Shown here: positions 14,206-16,845 of the stretch, piece after piece | Layout: every line of letters begins with the position of its first letter | Position numbering within the stretch: position 1 is the stretch's first letter | NCBI GenBank assembly: GCA_937897265.1 | Contig: CALCPT010000274.1 | Coordinates: forward strand, 1 to 16,845 | DNA: 16,845 nucleotides | Direction of reading: 5' to 3' | DNA from: an uncultured Alcaligenaceae bacterium | Lineage (GTDB): Bacteria > Pseudomonadota > Gammaproteobacteria > Burkholderiales > Burkholderiaceae_B | The notes under the pieces: generated by a model | Databases searched by the model: none | What the model was told of the DNA's origin: nothing | The model's input: only the letters and a program-made list of their open reading frames with translations | Made by a program: the position numbers and the translations under genes

Positions 14206-15198
14206 ATGGATTCTCTTGATACTGAAGTACTGAAACAGGCCCACCAATGGCTTGCAGACGGACATACCGTTCATCTCGCAACCGTTGTCAAAACTTGGGG
14301 TTCGGCGCCGCGCCAGGCGGGCGCGATGCTCGCCGTGCGCAAAGATGGGCGACTCGTGGGCTCGGTGTCAGGCGGGTGTATCGAAGATGATCTGATTGCG
14401 CGTGCACAGGCAGGCCAACTACCGGTACGCCCAGAGTGGGCCACTTACGGCGTATCGCAAGAAGAAGCAGCGCGCTTTGGCCTTCCTTGCGGCGGCACCC
14501 TCAAGCTGGTGATCGAACCACTCACCGCAGAGGGTTGGCTCAATCGCGTCATTGAGGTGACCTCAGCACAACGTCTCATTGGGCGCTGGTTAGACCTGAG
14601 CACTGGTCAATCAACGCTCACCGAAGCCAAGCCCGGCCAGCTCACCGAAGTCAAAGAGCAAGGTTGTTATTTTGTGTATGGCCCGCATTGGCGCTTGTTG
14701 ATTATTGGCGCCAACCAAACCGCGAAAGCCCTTGCACAGATCGCCACGATGCTTGAGTTTCAGGTGTTAGTGTGCGACCCCCGTGAAGAATTTACGGCCG
14801 ACTGGGACATGCCTGATGTCACCTTACAACCTGGCATGCCCGACGATGCCGTGCTTGAGATCCAAACCGACGCGCGCACAGCCATTGTCGCCATTACCCA
14901 CGACCCCAAACTTGATGATATGGCGCTGCTAGAAGCGCTGCGCTCTAAAGCGTTTTACGTTGGGGCGCTGGGCTCATCCCGCAATCAAACAAAACGTCGC
15001 GAGCGTTTGCTAAGCTTTGATCTGACTGAGGCCGACATTAGTCGCCTGCACGGCCCTGTGGGCCTGCAAATTGGCAGCCGTACACCAGCAGAGATCGCGG
15101 TGGCTGTGGCTGCCCAACTCGTACAAGAACGTCGGGTGTTTGAAGACGCACGCGTAGGCGGACTTGATAGCCCACCCGCGGGGGCGACAGAAACTTAA
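14206..15198 (+). CDS. XdhC/CoxI-family protein (molybdoenzyme maturation factor-like)
   Basis: XdhC-family proteins bind molybdenum cofactor and hand it, usually after sulfuration, to xanthine dehydrogenase or CoxL-type hydroxylases. The 330 residues from the ATG at 14206 show the N-terminal XdhC_CoxI domain (ATVVKTWGSAPRQAGAML at 25-42, SVSGGCIEDDLI with Cys58, GLPCGGTLKLVIEP with Cys95) and the C-terminal Rossmann-like domain (RLLIIGANQTAKALAQIA, CDPREEF, ITHDPKLDD, YVGALGSSRN, IGSRTPAEIAVA). The second glycine of the usual GAGxxG dinucleotide loop is replaced, giving GANQTA. No large or small molybdoenzyme subunit, nor MobA-like gene, is in the window. A frame extension to 14140 exists but is unlikely to be translated. 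Family is confident; client enzyme unknown. Confidence 0.9.
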   Translation: MDSLDTEVLKQAHQWLADGHTVHLATVVKTWGSAPRQAGAMLAVRKDGRLVGSVSGGCIEDDLIARAQAGQLPVRPEWATYGVSQEEAARFGLPCGGTLKLVIEPLTAEGWLNRVIEVTSAQRLIGRWLDLSTGQSTLTEAKPGQLTEVKEQGCYFVYGPHWRLLIIGANQTAKALAQIATMLEFQVLVCDPREEFTADWDMPDVTLQPGMPDDAVLEIQTDARTAIVAITHDPKLDDMALLEALRSKAFYVGALGSSRNQTKRRERLLSFDLTEADISRLHGPVGLQIGSRTPAEIAVAVAAQLVQERRVFEDARVGGLDSPPAGATET

Positions 15199-15241
15199 TT
15201 GCTCGAAACGTCGGTCAATTGTTAAAGTGACCAGCCCAGAT

Positions 15242-15267
15242 TTGATCGAAATCAAGAGTTCTTTTTC
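15242..15267 (+). terminator. Possible weak intrinsic terminator after XdhC
   Basis: TTGAT (15242-15246) and ATCAA (15251-15255) form a 5-bp stem with a CGAA tetraloop, followed at 15259-15267 by TTCTTTTTC. The stem is short and A/T-rich, so efficiency would be low. It lies 44 bases after the XdhC stop in a 130-bp spacer shared with the convergent DUF4239 gene. An AATTG/CAATT pair also flanks 15198-15220. The remainder of the spacer shows nothing else. Confidence 0.3.
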
Positions 15268-15328
15268 ATGGTCTGTCGGCCCTGTGACGATCGACGTTTT
15301 CTTTAAAAACAACGCATAGGTTCAAGGA

Positions 15329-16111
15329 TCAATTCGTTCTGGCGCTGATGACCTTAATCACCTCGACAATTGGCGTTGGCTTGATCGCGGCCGCGCCCCT
15401 AAGTGGTTCGTCAAACGAAAACGTTAGCGCCAACAAAGAAGAAAAGGCAGCCATTTGTGCTGCCCAGACGATATCTGAGCTAAGCGAACGATCGGCGTAA
15501 GCAGAGAGCATCGTCTTTAATAGCACCAACATACCAATTGCGGCCCAAAAAATGGTGGGGATCGCAAACTCTGCCGCGTCCAACCGATCATTTCGCGAGT
15601 CGGCCAACGAGTCTGTCAGCTTTAACATTTCGTTGTACGCCACAACCTCTCGGGGAGTGGATGGCCTAATATTCTCGACGCCTTTGTACACTGGCCTAAA
15701 CAGTGCATCGGTTTTTTCGCTACGACGACCAGCATCCATGGCCACCCACTCGTCTTTTACGATTGATTGGGCGTACTCACGCAAAGCTTGGCGCACTGTC
15801 TCTAGCTCTGGCCCACCATATCGCACCAGCAAACGATCCAAGCTATTGATACGCACAGCTTCTTGGCGCACGACAGATTCGGTTTGCCTATACGTGCTGA
15901 CGGCCTGCACCAAACAAAAAGCGACGATCAGGCCGGCCAGTGTTGAAATTGAGGTGTGAATGTTTATCGCCAGGTCCGCCTTGTGACCTGGTACAAACTT
16001 ATCAAGCAGCGCACGAAACAACTTGTGCAGAATGAACATCAATGCAATCGAAGCCGCTGCGAACGAAAGCAATAACATCCAGATTGGCCAGTGATTAATG
16101 TAGTGAATCAT
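15329..16111 (-). CDS. DUF4239 (bestrophin-like) membrane protein
   Basis: This is a 260-residue inner-membrane protein that I assign to the uncharacterised DUF4239 family on architecture. Two membrane segments lie near the N-terminus (about 8-28 and 52-72, the second with STLAGLIVAFCLVQA) and two near the C-terminus (about 183-203 and 213-233, the last reading AAFSSLLALTFSFDEP), separated by a charged helical region of about 110 residues (72-182) with RQEAVRINSLDRLL and DSLADSRNDRL. The family has distant similarity in layout to bestrophin channels, but no function is established. The ATG at 16111 has AGGG six bases upstream and is preferred over ATGs at 16138 and 16171. It is a single gene between converging XdhC and a co-oriented regulator gene. 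Confidence 0.78.
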   Translation of the reverse strand: MIHYINHWPIWMLLLSFAAASIALMFILHKLFRALLDKFVPGHKADLAINIHTSISTLAGLIVAFCLVQAVSTYRQTESVVRQEAVRINSLDRLLVRYGGPELETVRQALREYAQSIVKDEWVAMDAGRRSEKTDALFRPVYKGVENIRPSTPREVVAYNEMLKLTDSLADSRNDRLDAAEFAIPTIFWAAIGMLVLLKTMLSAYADRSLSSDIVWAAQMAAFSSLLALTFSFDEPLRGAAAIKPTPIVEVIKVISARTN

Positions 16112-16337
16112 GCTGCACCCTAATCCTTGCGACGTCATCGCTTGAGCATACAAACTTAAGCAATTTGGCAATGATCAAATCGAAAAAATCATCGTAAGCT
16201 GATGATAACATTGAATATTTTCAGCCTTCGCCGGCTCTGAAATAATTAATGATGGTGAGTTTGACTACCGTGTTTGGGCCTGACTGCTCAGAGGTGCGCT
16301 GAGCCAAGCTGCCACGCGTACGCTGCTAGCCTGATAC
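16112..16337. other. Spacer between the DUF4239 and response-regulator genes
   Basis: This is a 226-bp, partly A/T-rich region without a convincing gene. A perfect 6-bp inverted repeat GCTCAG/CTGAGC (16286-16291 and 16299-16304, 7-base loop) follows the regulator stop by about 35 bases and could end its transcript, though no T-run follows. Another imperfect repeat (TCAGCC/GGCTCTGA) lies in the A/T-rich centre near 16220-16240. For the DUF4239 gene the - strand has TATGCT (16145-16150) with TTGCCA 15 bases upstream as a poor promoter match. Roles are inferred. Confidence 0.35.
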
Positions 16338-16845
16338 CTAGCTACTACGTTTGCGCGCCTCGATGCCAAGCTGTTTCAGTTTGCGATACAGATGGGTGCG
16401 CTCAAGGCCTGTTTTGTCAGACACACGCGTCATGCTGTTATTTTCGCGCGCCAGGTGATATTCAAAATAGACTCGCTCGAACTCATCGCGCGCCTCACGC
16501 AACGGTTGATCAAGCGAGATATCGCCGAGCAAACCTTGCTCGAGCGGCGCCGCTACAACCGCAACAGGAGCGGGCATTACGGCGATCGGCGCAGCCACCA
16601 CGGGTGCGATGACAGGCGTGTTCACTGGCGCAAAGACACCCGAAGCAGATTTTGCAACGGTCGAGCGGCCACGCGCCAAGCCGGTTGAAATCGTTTTCAA
16701 TAAGCGTTGCAGCGTAATCGGCTTTTCAAGAAACGCCAGAGCTCCAATTTTTGTGGCTTCGACGGCTGTGTCAATGGTGGCGTGACCGCTCATCATGATG
16801 ACGGGCATGGTCAGTGCACCGGTGGTCGACCATTCCTTGAGAAGT
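16338..16845 (-). CDS. NtrX-like response regulator lacking the AAA+ domain (5' end outside window)
   Basis: The reading frame runs off the right edge; 168 C-terminal residues are visible. The first part is the end of a receiver domain: LLKEW, then PVIMMSGHATIDTAVEATK with the conserved Ser, and the invariant Lys-Pro in FLEKPITLQRLLKTI. The phosphorylated Asp lies outside. A Fis-type helix-turn-helix closes the protein: PLREARDEFERVYFEYHL, then SDKTGLERTHLYRKLKQLGI, very close to the NtrX C-terminus. Between them is only a linker of about 50 residues rich in Ala, Pro and Val; the sigma-54-activating AAA+ ATPase of NtrC/NtrX is missing. It therefore should regulate DNA without sigma-54 contact. 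A sensor kinase of NtrY type would be expected upstream (to the right), unseen. The stop TAG at 16338 ends in RKRSS. Confidence 0.88.
   Translation of the reverse strand, partial: LLKEWSTTGALTMPVIMMSGHATIDTAVEATKIGALAFLEKPITLQRLLKTISTGLARGRSTVAKSASGVFAPVNTPVIAPVVAAPIAVMPAPVAVVAAPLEQGLLGDISLDQPLREARDEFERVYFEYHLARENNSMTRVSDKTGLERTHLYRKLKQLGIEARKRSS

Noticed and set aside
15769..15780. A 12-mer on the - strand (GTGAGTACGCCC) matching the E. coli SlmA site GTGAGTACTCAC at 10 of 12 positions
   Set aside because: With two mismatches allowed, about one such hit is expected by chance in a window of this size on two strands. It lies inside a membrane protein gene, and the betaproteobacterial SlmA site may differ.
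16286..16304. Inverted repeat GCTCAG/CTGAGC as a full intrinsic terminator of the regulator gene
   Set aside because: The stem is perfect but short, and no T-run follows in the direction of transcription, so it is only mentioned in the spacer entry.
1..16845. Mobile elements, CRISPR arrays, tRNA or rRNA genes, toxin-antitoxin or phage-defence modules
   Set aside because: No transposase, integrase or phage gene, terminal inverted repeats, regularly spaced repeats or RNA gene signatures were seen. Nearly all DNA is assigned to housekeeping or common accessory families with similar base composition.

Overview
The window looks like ordinary chromosome of a betaproteobacterium, most likely Burkholderiales and probably Alcaligenaceae. 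This rests on: the GpmA and SecB/GpsA proteins resembling Bordetella-type sequences; the order gpmA-envC-ctpA-moeB facing rhodanese-grxC-secB-gpsA; a tripartite-tricarboxylate 'Bug' receptor; and mid-50s % GC judged by eye. No rRNA, tRNA, CRISPR array, insertion sequence, prophage or plasmid gene was seen. Nearly every base is coding or short intergenic DNA, and no gene-free stretch exceeds about 230 bases.

Layout from the left. (1) Bases 1-3091, all on the + strand: the tail of an unrecognised protein translationally coupled to a membrane-anchored TlpA-like thioredoxin, then argB (arginine synthesis), a pyrimidine 5'-nucleotidase-like HAD phosphatase, and slmA (nucleoid occlusion). (2) Bases 3193-7488, all on the - strand: gpmA-envC-ctpA-moeB in transcription order, tightly packed. 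This run joins glycolysis, cell separation, a periplasmic carboxy-terminal protease and a sulfur-carrier-activating enzyme. (3) Bases 7599-10987, + strand, diverging from gpmA: membrane rhodanese, grxC, secB, gpsA, then a Bug solute receptor. The rhodanese-grxC-secB-gpsA order, with a phosphoglycerate mutase-envC unit diverging from it, matches the E. coli yibN-grxC-secB-gpsA / gpmM-envC locus. Here, however, the mutase is the unrelated cofactor-dependent type. (4) Bases 10994-12263, - strand: comF and trmL, overlapping. (5) A BioC-like methyltransferase (+) that converges stop-on-stop with a TauE/SafE anion exporter (-). (6) An XdhC-family protein (+) with no molybdoenzyme genes nearby. (7) A DUF4239 membrane protein (-). 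(8) At the right edge, the end of an NtrX-like response regulator whose AAA+ domain is replaced by a short Ala/Pro/Val-rich linker.

Themes: envelope and division (slmA, envC, ctpA, secB, gpsA); thiol and sulfur chemistry (TlpA-like protein, rhodanese, grxC, moeB, TauE); and molybdenum-cofactor-related functions (moeB, XdhC). I found no convincing previously undescribed multi-gene system. The more interesting leads are the AAA+-less regulator, the replaced phosphoglycerate mutase in a conserved locus, a tandem duplication between slmA and moeB, a direct repeat that supplies the start codon of the Bug gene, and the orphan XdhC and DUF4239 genes. Several start codons (nucleotidase GTG, rhodanese GTG, gpsA TTG or GTG, comF, methyltransferase) are judgement calls and are flagged.
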